Below, in pieces: positions 27,383-39,200 of a DNA stretch of 64,000 nucleotides; the stretch's first letter is position 1; each line of letters begins with the position of its first letter. The notes below the pieces were generated by a model that saw nothing but the letters and a program-made list of their open reading frames with translations, was not told the origin of the DNA and ran no database searches. The translations under genes and the position numbers were made by a program. Origin of the DNA: Cliona cf. orientalis. Lineage: Eukaryota; Porifera; Demospongiae; Clionaida; Clionaidae. The DNA is taken from assembly GCA_963930775.1 (NCBI GenBank), contig OZ005700.1:8690609-8754608 (forward strand). Direction: 5' to 3'.

Positions 27383-30300
27383 ATGTCTAACAAAAGCAGA
27401 TCGTCTTCTAAGAGGACGTCGAAGGCGTCGAAGCAGCCTGGACTGTTGGAAACGCTAACGAGATTCGGGAAGAGGACAGCTGTTGTCGATGAAGAAGACC
27501 AAGCCACTGGCACAGTGATTGATCTGGACAGTGATGACCCAGTGAGTCAGCAAGGAACAAATTATTTAGTACTTCTCAGAATAATCCTTATTCTTAGTAG
27601 TAAAAGCTAGTGAACCAACATTGATTTTCAGGAACTTTTTGCTGTTCTTGTGTGGTGTGTCTATCTATTCATTTGGTTTGTTTTTTTTTCCAACAGTATA
27701 AATATGTTGATTCTCAAAGTCTCCTTCCTGATGACTCTGATGGCTCCGCTGCCACAGGCACGGGCTTGGATGATGATGATGACTTCATCACGACATCGTT
27801 GCCAAAGTTAACCTCTGCCCCTCCGGGTCCCACCACGCAGCACCGTAAGGCCAGAGACAATCCCGGTCTCAGCGGTGCGGGGGGCGTGTCCACTCCAAAA
27901 CGGTCCAGGGTGGTGGGCGGGGTAACAGGATCAGCCAAAAGAAAGCAAACTCAAAAATCAAAGAAAAGTAAACACGCAGTGGCTATTTACTTTCTCTAAG
28001 TGAGGATTATTGTATTATTTTACTCATGGTTATATGTAGGTTCAGTTCAGCAGGAAGAATGGTCAGAGGAAGATATGAAGGTATGCTAAAAGTGCCTATC
28101 ATAAATACCTTTGCATAATATAATAGTATATGACACTGTATGTGAGTAATGTATGCGATTTATTAAGGTATTTTTGTGCTTTCTCATGTCAGAGGGCCAT
28201 TGAGGCTAGCCTCCAGGAGAAGCAGAGAGAGGACAGGAGACAGAGACAGAAGATGAGAGAGAGCAAAGTTGAGGAAGAGGAGCAGCTGATGCTGGCTCAC
28301 TACCAGAGCATGGCTGCCATTACTGGAGGGAGGGAGGGGGAGGAGGAATGGAGAGAGGGAGATGACAATGGAACTGGAGAGAGAGATGTAATACAGCGAA
28401 AACTTGATGATTTCAATGAACAGCAGCAGTCGCCACTGACACCATCAGTGGCCAGCACCACTGCCACACCCCATCAGCTCAAATCTGCCTCCATCTCCAT
28501 AAAGAGGCTGAACATGAAGTCGCTACCAGCTAAGAAAGGCAAGAAGCCTGGTGACTTCCTCGAAGAAAAAGAGGAGGAGGAGGAGGATGAAGGAGAGGTT
28601 CAGATTGTAAGTTTACGAGATGAAGGAGAGACTATGGCTGCTCCTGGTGAAGCAGTGAATGCTGCTAGCTCGACTACGTCCGTAAAAGGAGTACCAAAGG
28701 GCATGCAGAGATACTGTATAGAGGATGAGATTGACATTGCCCCAGATGATGATTATGATGCCACACCTCCCATCTTAGGAGAAGGACTGGAGGCCAAACG
28801 TGAAGGTACTGGTGGACCCCAGGCCATTGTTTCTAAGACACCGTCAAGAGGAAAGGCTGGGAGCATCTTGGGGGGAGACCGGGGGGAAAAATCTGAGGAG
28901 GCTGTTGTTACTAAACCACCACCATCCAGAGGTGCAGCAGTCACAGCCGCTTCTTCAAAGAAACAGCCAGTGAGTGATGGGAAAGCAAAGTCAACAAAGA
29001 CGGGACTTAGTCTCAAGAAAGGACGAAAGAGACTGTCTGACTCGGGAAACAGTTCACTTCAAGAGCTACCCCACCACCCTTCCAGTGCACAGGGCCCTGC
29101 CTCAAAACGTCCAAGGGTGGAAGCATCCAACTTGAGCGATTTTAATGACACATCCAAATCTTCAGATGTTGTGTCTGCTTCGGCTAGACCAGAGTTGACT
29201 GCGAATGCTGGGCTTCCTACTAATGCCGCTAATACTGCTTCAGACATGGAGGAGGAGGTGGAGCTTACGATGAACCAAGCTCCACCCACTGAACCTTCTG
29301 TCGGTGCTACTGCATCTGAGATGGGGTCAAAGGACGCCTCAGACAATGGAGATATGGATAGAGTTGCCAAAGAAACTAGTGTCAAACATCCTCCAAAAAT
29401 AGCATCACTCACAGGCACTGAGCAAATACAAGAAATTACAAGAAAGGGAATTGATTTCAGCACGAACCAAAAGGAGAAGATAAACGACCTGCGTGGAAAA
29501 TCGCTTGAAAGAAGGGAAGAACTGACCGCCACGTGTAGCTCTGCTATTGAAAGTGCTATGGAGATCAACAATGCAGCTGCCTTGCAGTCCATGGTGAGGC
29601 TACAATCATCCAGAGCCTCTCTTACTTTGCCTACCAAAGTTGCAGATCGTGACAGAGCCACAAAAAATGCAACAGCATTTGAGCTGGTAAGAAGAGTGAA
29701 GGCGGATGGCTGGCCCCCAGTGAAGATTCAACCCTCGGAGACACCGAGACACCCCTCTCTACGGGCGCCACCTGGTGTTCTCCCTGCTGACCATACGAAG
29801 GTCCTCATTCAGTGCTTCAACGCTTACGTCACCAAGCTGGCCGTGACACAGCGCAAGGTCCTGTGGAGGATAAAGTGGGGGCAACCGGTGGTGTCTAGTT
29901 TCAACAAGGCTGGTGTAAACTCACTCACCTCCGGCAGGAGGACGAGGAGGTCGCGAGCCACCAGTATACCTTACTCGGAGTATGCACTAGATCTGAAGAC
30001 GGGAGGCCCCTCCTCGTCAAGAAGTAAATCAAATTCTCCCATGGTCTCGTCAAAGCATAGCACTCCTTCCAAGTCTCCTGTTTCAAACATCGGACAGCAG
30101 TGGAGTCCTGGGGATGAAAATGATTCAGATAGCGATTTTAAGCCTTCCAAAGGAGTGACGAAACGGATGAGCAGTAGAAAGTCAAGTCTTACCGCTGGAG
30201 CAGGCAAGACCACAACCACGCCTACTATCAAGTCACAGCGAGCCACGAAGTCGCGACTGACCCTGGGCAAGAGGTTACCTCCTCAGCTTCAAGAAGAAAG

Positions 30301-33064
30301 GGCCGACAAATCGCTATCACCTGGTGTTCAATTTGACAAGTCGTCATTGTCCCCCGGTATTCAGTTTGAGCGGGAAGAATCACCCGACATACTCCCTCCC
30401 GCAGCTGCAGAGCGTACACACAGAGAAAGTGGTGACCCCAAGCAGAAGAAGCTGTCTACATCAGCTACTAAGTCAAGTGGTCGTAGATTAGAGTTTGGAG
30501 ATACAGCAGAGAAGTCAACTCTCTCTGTCTCACCTTTGCCACCATCAGCCACCACGAATGAGTCTCCTAGAGCTTCACGTAGTGCGTCTCCTTGGTTTCA
30601 AGATGGTGGTGGTGATGTTGATAATGTGCTGGATCTTACTTCTCCCTCTCCCCCTCTTTTTCCTGCCAAGCCTCAAGAACCAACGACAGCCATTGACTCA
30701 GGTGATACTAGATCTAGAGGTGATGACTTCATGTCTAGCTTCAATGATGGGGAGAAAGATACTTTAATTAGAGAAAAGGCCGTGTTCTCTCACACTCACA
30801 TCAGCCATGATGACTCTACTGACGAAGAGGGGCATCCCCAATCAGTGGTTACTAGTGCAGCTGCCACCACCACCACAGTTGCTACAAGCAGCTCTGGTAG
30901 CTGGTTGGATTCTCGAAAGCCGCCTCCTTCTTCGCAGAAGACAAAGTCAAAGAGACAGCCAGCCAAGCAAACCAAAAACTCTAAGGCTACTGCTCAGAGT
31001 AAGAAGAAGGCAGGAAATGGAAGAGGAGGAGGGGGAAAGGGAAGGAGGCAGGCAAAGAAGACCATACCAGCTGCTCTGAGAATGAAAGCTCTGATAGAGA
31101 AGAGTGACTCTGAAGGAACAGAGTCTGAAAACAGCTCCATGGAAGATGGTGAAGGAGACTCCAGTGGCAAGGAGACAGTGCCAAAGAAGCCACCTGGAGG
31201 ACGGAAGCCAAGACCTGATAGGCGAAGAACGATGGATAGTACGGATGACGAGAGTGAGGTGACTGATATGGAGCTGGGGGAGAGAGGAGGTGGAGAGGGA
31301 GGAGAGGCAGGTTCCTCCTCCGGGGGGCTTACTTCGTGGACTGGTTCGGTGGGGAGAGGTAAAGGTGGAAAAGAGGTCACAGGGTCGAACCAGGGCAGTC
31401 GTAATCTTGAAAGGTATATTTTTTATGGTTTTTACAAGCTACATCTTATAACAGTTATACGTTCTAAATTTCATTCTCATCATCTGCAAATTTTTCTTAA
31501 TTTTTCCCTCAGTGTGATTGATCTGACAACAGAGTCCCAGGTTCCTCATGGCCACACCTCCTCCCCCTCCCCCTTCCCAGTAGCCCAATCTCCAACAGAG
31601 GACGATGATGGGTGCATCCCCTGCCCCATGTGTAACAAACGATTCGACTCCTCCGTTATCCAGCTACACGCTGAGCAGTGTGAAGGCCCCGAGTCAGAGG
31701 ACGACCACCAATGGAGGGAGAGTATCACCACCGCTGCTAAAACCACTACGGCAGCTGCTAGCGCTGGTGGTGGTGGTGGGAGGAAGAGGGAGGGTGGCAG
31801 TGGACTGAGCATGCCCAGAAAGAGACAGGTGCAGCGAGAGACGGGAAGGGGCGGAGGAAGGAGAAAGTCTTACCAGCCGTCTTTGAAGCAGCTAATGAGT
31901 AAGGAGAGAGAGGTGAGGGGAGAGGAGGAGATTGACTCTGACACAACTACTGGTCAGTTCACTAGAAGTGTTTAAATGGAGGTACATGAACAGTAAGTTT
32001 TCTTATTTTCCAGCAGACGATGACCGACTTGATCCAGATGTAAATTTGGATGACCTCATGACCTCTGATGGAGGAGGGGCAGACCCTACGGCCAGCTACT
32101 ATGCTGATACCAACCTTGACTGGACCGAGAGAGATGAATTCCACCAACCATCCACTATCTCTATCGCCACTGCCGGAGCCTCTGTTAGTGGTGGGGGTGC
32201 TTATCGAGAAGGAGCGGGGGAGAGAGAAGAGGGGCCCAGAGGAGGAGGAGGAGTCTTTGGCCAGCTGTCTGAGGATGGGGAGGAGGGAGAGGGAGGCTTT
32301 GTCATCGAGCCAAGCCCCGGTAGCACCCCTCAACCCGCTGAGCCAATGATGATTGAAGACGGAGAGGGAGGATATATCATCGATCCGAATATGATTAGCG
32401 ACTCTCCAATCAGGTGTTTCACAAAGCTGAGCGAGATGGATCCACAGGAGAGTGCCTGGTATAAGGACCAGTTCAAGGCAAAGAGCAGAGGGAGGGGACG
32501 GGGAGGAGGGGGAGGAGGAGGAAGAAGGAGACAGCTGCCGATGACCAGAGAGGAGAGAGAGTCTGCAACGTGGGGGAGGGATGATTTTGGAGACCTCTTT
32601 GGCACTGGTGGGTGGTAACAATCACTAACGTGTTATTTATTCATCTTTCATCTTGTTCATGTCATGTAACATCAGTACCATTATCATCACAATCCTCATA
32701 GAACCAAACTAAAAGTTGATTTTTCACAATGAAAATTTGCAGTGCTAATTTTATTAAATTTGAGCCATTTACATACGTATGTTTAACCATAGATATTTGA
32801 GACTTGCATGAGTGACGTACTTGTGTGCATGCATGTTGTCTCTAATATCTATGGTTGAACAAAATTTAATACATGTGCTGCTGCCGTTTTCTTTCAGATG
32901 AGAGGTCAAAAGGTCAAGGTAGACGCGGTGGCCGGGGGAGGGGTGGCTACGGAGGGAGGAAGTACGACTGGAACAGAGATCGCAGCCGAGGGAAGGGAAG
33001 AGGGAGAGGGAGAGGGAGAGGGAGGGGGAGAGCTGGCTCAAAAGCGAAAGGAAGGAACTTATGA
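27383..33064 (+). CDS. UIMC1-like: RAP80/UIMC1-like ubiquitin- and SUMO-binding DNA-damage adaptor
   Basis: In vertebrates RAP80 brings the BRCA1-A complex to ubiquitinated chromatin. Exons are 27383-27541, 27697-27967, 28040-28080, 28193-31413, 31513-31952, 32014-32607 and 32898-33064, giving 1,630 residues (human about 720). A SUMO-interacting motif at about 43-53 (GTVIDLDSDDP) is followed by a UIM at about 151-168 (WSEEDMKRAIEASLQEK). A stretch at about 690-730 (PADHTKVLIQCFNAYVTKL, then TQRKVLWRIKWGQPV) matches the Abraxas-interacting region of RAP80 residue by residue. A second SIM (VIDLTTES) precedes a C2HC zinc finger near 1266-1286 (CPMCNKRF ... LHAEQC). SPIRCFTKLSEM near 1505 matches a conserved vertebrate C-terminal block. 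The tail is RGG/RG-rich. Most of the rest is disordered. The intron 31414-31512 is 99 bases and open in frame, so it may be retained. Confidence 0.8.
32781..32860. repeat. Inverted repeat, 23-base arms
   Basis: Arms GTTTAACCATAGATATTTGA... (32781-32803) and its near-complement (32838-32860) match at 21 of 23 positions around a 34-base centre, in the last intron of the RAP80-like gene. Possibly a tiny MITE. Confidence 0.75.
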
Positions 33065-33298
33065 TTCATTGATGACAAAATTGCCCTGCAGTACTATTGT
33101 GTAGAATATCACAATACGCCATGTTTATTAAACATACACGTGCATGTAGATGTTTGCAATTGTCATTTTCTGTATTGCGGTTTATCACTTTCACAATGTT
33201 GACGACCATTACCTAATTTGTATTGAGCCGTATGGGCGATATTATGCTACTACACGCATCGATACTTCTATTTGCTTGCTGATCGGATCGACTGGAGG

Positions 33299-35947
33299 AT
33301 GCGAGCGTTGAGGAGAATAAGAAAGCTGTTGGTAAGAACCTGCTTCTTGCCGCTAAGGAGGTTCTGCTTGCCAGTCATGTCGCTGACCAGGACCCCTGGT
33401 GGGCGCCATATGGAATGGGCCTCTGCCTTCTTCGATCCTGTGATGGAGCAGTGCGAGAGAGGCGTATACCTCATAGGACTGGTAAAGAAAAATTATCGTT
33501 TATATGTGCATGTGTATTAGTTCACATATCTAGCTACCTTACTCGCCCACACACTAGTGAAAATTTCCAGCTATATACCCTTGATCTCCTCCCTCCACAC
33601 ATGTTGCAGCTGTGTTTCGTGTTGGTGCTAGTTGGCATCACAATGGTGGTCAGCACCATGTACATCTACGTTGTCCCCTACCTCTATGCGACTCAGCACC
33701 CGGTCATGTTCACCCTCTACGTCATCTATGGTCACTATCTCCTAGTCATGATCTGCTTCAACTACTTTAGCGGTGTCTACACAAACCCTGGAGCTGCACC
33801 TAGGGTCTGTTACTTCTTGTGAAACTACTGGTATTTTCTATGCATGTTGTCCAAGTTGTGCAAAATATAAGTATTTCTCTCTTCCCCCACCCCCATATTA
33901 CACGTATATTATATTATGCACTCATATACGCACATATGCACATATGCACCTGTAGATACCTAATTTTGATCCATCGTCAGCTACTCTGAAGCAGGGCTGG
34001 AAAGTCTGTCATAAATGTAGGTAGCATGAAATCAATCGTATCAGTCACTGATCTCAGTGTGGTCACTTATGTTTTGTGTGGTGATTGCAGGTGAAGCGCC
34101 GAAGCCTCCGAGAGCACACCACTGCAGGATTTGCAACAAGTAATGCATCTCTGTGTGTTTTGTATTTACTACACCATGTATTAGCCAAGCCAAGTCTTAA
34201 ATATCACTGCCACCCCCAATATGTACACCTCCTTCTTTATGCGGGGCAGTATGCTATCACAAATAGATTAGATAGGAGTGCTGTCTATTAATTTTTCTCC
34301 CCTCTAATTTCTTAACCACATGTACCTCTCCCTGGTAGCTGTATACATCCTCTTCATGGTGCACGACTATACAGTATGTGTAGCTAGTATTGCTTTCTCC
34401 CCCTTTCAGATGTGTGCTCAAGATGGATCATCATTGTCGTATCCTACTGGTAGTTTAAATGTGGCAATTTCTTCGAAAAATTTTTTTGTAGCAATTTCTG
34501 AGCCACATTGCTCTGCGTGTATGCTAAGAGTTCTGTACGTATGTTCCTTGACCTTTGCCCTTCAAAGCCTGGATGTTTAACTGCATCGGTCACAACAACC
34601 ATCGCTACTTCATGGTGTTCATAATCTTCATGTGGCTGGGGACTTGCTACGTTGTCAACTGTGGCTGGGCCAGGATGTACGTCCTCCTTGATGTCAGAAT
34701 GGTCAGCAAAAATGAAACTAGTCACGAAAATTAATGATTTATTCACTGTTTCACTTATGCAGGCATTCTTGAATAATCTGATTGATACTTTTGGAATGGT
34801 AGGCACTTTCCGTTTTACTGAAATACATATTACCGTATAGCCGAAAAATTTGGCGAGGAATTAAATTTGGTAGTTTGGCGGTCTATATTACAACCGTCAA
34901 ATTAAAATTCGCCAAAATTTCCTACTCGCATACATACGTATGGCGATCCCATACCGAACCGCCAAATTTAAATCCGCCAATATTCTTGCAATAGTGATTT
35001 TGGGCTCAACTGCCAAATTTAATTCCCACCAATATTTCCAGCTATACGGTATATCCCAAACTTATCAAAATGCATACATGCAAAATTATGTTACACACAT
35101 GCAATGTCATACACACACACTCACACACTCACTCACGTCACACAGCGCAGTAGTGTGACGCTGGCGTCAAGCTACCCTGCCGCCTCCCACCGCGAAGGCC
35201 TGCTGCTATGTCTTCAGTGGTTCGTGTGTCTTGGTGTGACCATAGCTCTCTCGATCCTGGGCGGCTGGCACCTCTACCTCATCTCGGTCAGTGAGACTAC
35301 CATAGAGTTCTACACCAACAAGAGGGATGCCAGGAAGATGAAGAAGGAGGGGAAGGTATGTAGAGACAAAACAAAGCCATAATATTATAAAGAAGATAAC
35401 ACCTCATTATTGTTGGGGGATTTTTCCCTGAATGGGCTACCTTGTTGAATTAATGACTGGAGTTCCTTCTTAGGACTTTCTATGGCTGTGGAATGTAATA
35501 TCAAGTACAGAACAGACAGTTCCCTTGCTAGATTGGGTATCATGTTTTTTTTTTACTCTGGCAAGGAAAACATAGCAATGTTTTCCTTGCCAGACGATCA
35601 TCAATGCATGGGTTTAAGATCAACATTGATGATCATAATATTGAATGCCTTATTTTGTTGTCTTGTCCTTAGGTATTTGTGAACCCCTTCCACTATGGCT
35701 GCCTCAACAACTGGACCATCTTACTGGGATTGGTCAACGGAAGGTCAGTGATGTGTAGGCAGCTATAATTATAGGTACTCTCCCTCTTGCGATCTGTTTG
35801 TGGTACTCTGTTCTCCCGCATACATTTAGGACATTATTTCGTCATGTTCTTCTCCCATCGTGGCACAGGCCCCACCATGACGGAATGGACTGGAACGAGA
35901 GAGATGTTCTCTGTTACAAGGACAAACCTAGAACTATACCTGTGTGA
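33299..35947 (+). CDS. ZDHHC16: ZDHHC16-type protein S-palmitoyltransferase
   Basis: A four-helix membrane enzyme that transfers palmitate to protein cysteines, usually at the ER. Exons are 33299-33481, 33610-33804, 33956-34016, 34091-34139, 34410-34438, 34568-34701, 34763-34798, 35146-35355, 35673-35743 and 35869-35947, giving 348 residues (human 377). The cysteine-rich domain runs VCHKCEAPKPPRAHHCRICNK..., with the catalytic DHHC split from PW by an intron. The C-terminal blocks SETTIEFYTNKRDARKMKKEG and NPFHYGCLNNWTILLG are diagnostic of ZDHHC16 rather than other DHHC proteins. The start ATG is the first in frame after upstream stops. Intron 7 carries a MITE and intron 8 two hairpins. Confidence 0.95.
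34831..35051. mobile_element. MITE with long terminal inverted repeats, TACCGTATAGC family
   Basis: The left end TACCGTATAGCCGAAAAATT and the right end (read in reverse) TACCGTATAGCTGGAAATAT pair over about 45 bases. Repeated GGAATTAAATTTGG(T/C)AGTT blocks occur in both arms. Flanking TA dinucleotides fit Tc1/mariner-type target duplication. 221 bases, non-coding, in a ZDHHC16 intron. Confidence 0.85.
35557..35634 (+). other. Two adjacent perfect hairpins in a ZDHHC16 intron
   Basis: TCTGGCAAGGAAAACAT (35557-35573), a four-base loop AGCA, then its exact complement to 35594. Immediately after, GATCATCAATG (35596-35606) pairs with CATTGATGATC (35624-35634) across a 17-base loop. Seen directly; function unknown. 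Confidence 0.8.
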
Positions 35948-35996
35948 TAGTATAGGTAGGATACTGTTGTAGTTATCTTTTTTTCCTTTTTTACAC

Positions 35997-36002
35997 AATA
36001 AA
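35997..36002 (+). terminator. AATAAA poly(A) signal of ZDHHC16
   Basis: Canonical hexamer 50 bases after the stop codon. Confidence 0.7.
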
Positions 36003-36257
36003 CTGGTTCACATAATTTAATATTATTATTGATGGTTCAAAAAAATTTTAATTATGATGGTTTATAAAATCATAATGGTGGTACCTTAATTCTGTCTAGA
36101 GTTGGCAAGTTCATCAGCTATAAATAATTACAAAATTATTAGGATCATCAACTGAGTGAAAAATTAATTTCTCAGTCCCACTAACCTGATAAAATCTCTC
36201 CCTGAGAATAGAATGGTTGGAGCAGATTTCCATTCTGTATCTGCATGAATAATAATA

Positions 36258-39200
36258 TTATTTCATCCAACCCAGATTGATATTGCCTATTACAAACAGA
36301 CTTACACAAGACACTGCGGGCATCCAGTTGCCATACGATGATCCTGTGTGTGAGGGGGATGACAACTCGGTACTGTTATGCTCAATCTGAGCTTGTTCAA
36401 GGCCATGATGATCATGTCCAGGACTGCTTTCAGCCTCTATGGCAACAGCACCTACAGTCAACCATAATATGATCATGAGCAGCGTAAAAACACACTATAA
36501 TTATTACATTAGAAAGAGGGTGCAGATACACATCGCGTATATACAATATCCCTAAATTTCTGCAATTGCTAATGCACAATGTCATGGCATTGGATGGTTC
36601 AGTTACATGGCACTGACCATTAATTTTTGTCCCAAATGGACTTTCATACTTCCATACACATGTATGTAGCAACATGTATATTATAATATATGCTCACCAG
36701 TGAGAGTGTCAGGAATCCTTTCCTGAGCGCTTGCATAGCTGCCAGCACCCTACAATAATAAATTATAGCATGAAACTAATCAGCAGTATCTAAAAATTAG
36801 TTCCACTCACAATGCTCGAGGTAGATTCGGCAGATCCAGAACGACTCATTCGTATCCGCTTATCTATAAATAAATAATTATTTCAGTGACTCTTAAACAC
36901 CACACTGAAGCTTACATAACTCCGAGTCTTTTGCCAGTTTCCCGGCAATATCCTTCTTTCCCTCGAGCTTTTCAAGGGCAGCACAAACATCACTAATCTT
37001 GAGGGGACTCTCTTTGATGATGCGATTCACTCTCATAAGCAGATCCATGTTCAATTCTTCTGGATCAGATCCTGGACGACTAGCTGACTCTTTGATGCCT
37101 TCATAATCATCATCCTTGATGATACCCTTCGAAACTAGAAGGAATGCTAGCTTCACTGGAGAAACATCGATAAACTCTGCCATGGCTGACTGAAAAGGGT
37201 GATTGATTGACCATGGACTCAAAGGCTCTGACGTAGAGCTCGCAAGGGAGCGCCCAGAGATATTGTGGTGAATACCTGGATTAAAATTTTCTGCATGCAG
37301 TGCTGTAAACATTGGGTATGAGGCTAGTTAGTTAATGAAACACTATCTACAGTCTGCAGAGTATTAGCTGCTGTATCCCATGATATTATTATGATATACA
37401 TGAGGCTATAGTGAGAGCCAACTCAGCACAATAACTGTGGTTTCTTTATCACATGTGGCATACATGTACTATACAATGCATACCTTGAGGAGGGCATTTA
37501 AGGGTAACATTTGAAGCAGGAACCGTTCTCTTGAAAAACTCCTTGGTTCCAGGAAAGGAGACTCTTGCTACTACAGCTTCAGTCGCTCTACATCCATTGG
37601 CTTCAAGAATGAACCTAGGTGGATACTGCTTGGTTTGACACATCTTTACAAGAGCTCGAGGAGAGGGATAGTCCCAGAAACACAACTCCTTTTTGTAGAT
37701 CTGTACATACACAAGAAAATTTATCATTTCTAACTGACAACACGAAGTGGTATGCACAAAATCTCATACTTTGTCGCCACCTTGCAGCGAAAAGGTCCAC
37801 CCACTAAGATTCTCTTCAAATTCTATATTGATGGCTGGATCATTTTCGTCTGAGAATACAACCGTCAAGTGCTTCAGGGTATATTCCTCGTCCTGGAATT
37901 GCTCTTCGACAGCCTGAATTGAAATGGTACTCACAAATCAACTAAACCACAGATATAATATCTCTCACCTTTAGGCATGTTGGTAGGTGGTATGATAAGC
38001 AGTAGTGAATAGCCAGCTCCCTAGACTCGTCGGTAGATTTTGGCCTGGCTTCAGTCAAGCAGAACATTGTCTGGTTGTCGATGTACTCTTTGCTATATGT
38101 ACCAACGCACCAATAGCAACAGTGCTCAGTCGAATAAGCAACGTATGGCATTACTGTCCCAAGTTCTTTGCTACGGACAGTAAAATGTGACACATTTTCT
38201 CTCGGCTGCTCCTCAAAGCGGTAAGTCGGCACGCCATTTTCAATAGTGTGACATGCTTTGAAGACTGCCAATTTACTGCAGTCGTCTGCTGTCTCGAGAT
38301 TGATGTAATGTGGCATTGCTATTACAATTGGCTTGTGAAACTTGTGCTTAGTTGTCTGGGACTGCACAGAAACGATAAGTGAAACTGGATGCATTCCATC
38401 CTTAAACTGAAAATGACCAAAGCCCCCGTGAGGCACAACGCCATGCTTGAGGGTGATCGTCTCTCCTTTGCGAACTGCCCCGGGAGGAACTGAAATGATG
38501 TAGCCATCATCCGGTGAAATGAAGTATGCTCCATCACTTGTTACAGTCAGCTCTTTTTCTCTCAACAACAGATTATTGTCATTGTTTTTCAACATCGAAA
38601 GGTGGGGCACTGTATATTGTAAATAAGAAGCGGTAGCTACATAATACATAATACTAAACATGGCGTTACTACCTTGCCATAGTTGTACTGTCCCATTAGC
38701 ATGACCCACAGCTAATACTTGGCAATCCTTAGAATATGCAACTGAGCTTGTAGCCTACAGTAATAAAAAGAGTAAACAGTGTCATGATATCCCACACAGC
38801 TATGAATTCTGTTAATAATTTCCAGCTGCATGTGAGTGAGAATGTTTCAGTTGATAAGGTCCTCAAAGCTTTCTTCTCAGTGCATTAGGACATTGTGTAC
38901 ACATACAATCCTCTCACTCAGTGTATAGCCCTGCTGGTATGTACACCCATCTATATTAGGCTAAGGCTGGACCAGATTGCTATACTCTAACAATGCCTGA
39001 TGCTGCAGGTGGTGTATGACTAAATTAATTGCTGGTTTTGCATGAGTGACTCAGCTATGTTGCCTCAACCAGATTAGTAACCTCTTACCTAGCTCATGAT
39101 AGCACAATTGTCATTGTGTGCTTACTACTACCTGTACCACATGTACATGGAGCTTCATTGTGGCAGGCTTGCATTCAGGGGCACTCTTACTTTGAAGTTA

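Noticed and set aside
35557-35594. microRNA precursor in the ZDHHC16 intron
   Set aside because: The perfect stem is only 17 pairs with a four-base loop, too short for a Drosha/Dicer precursor.
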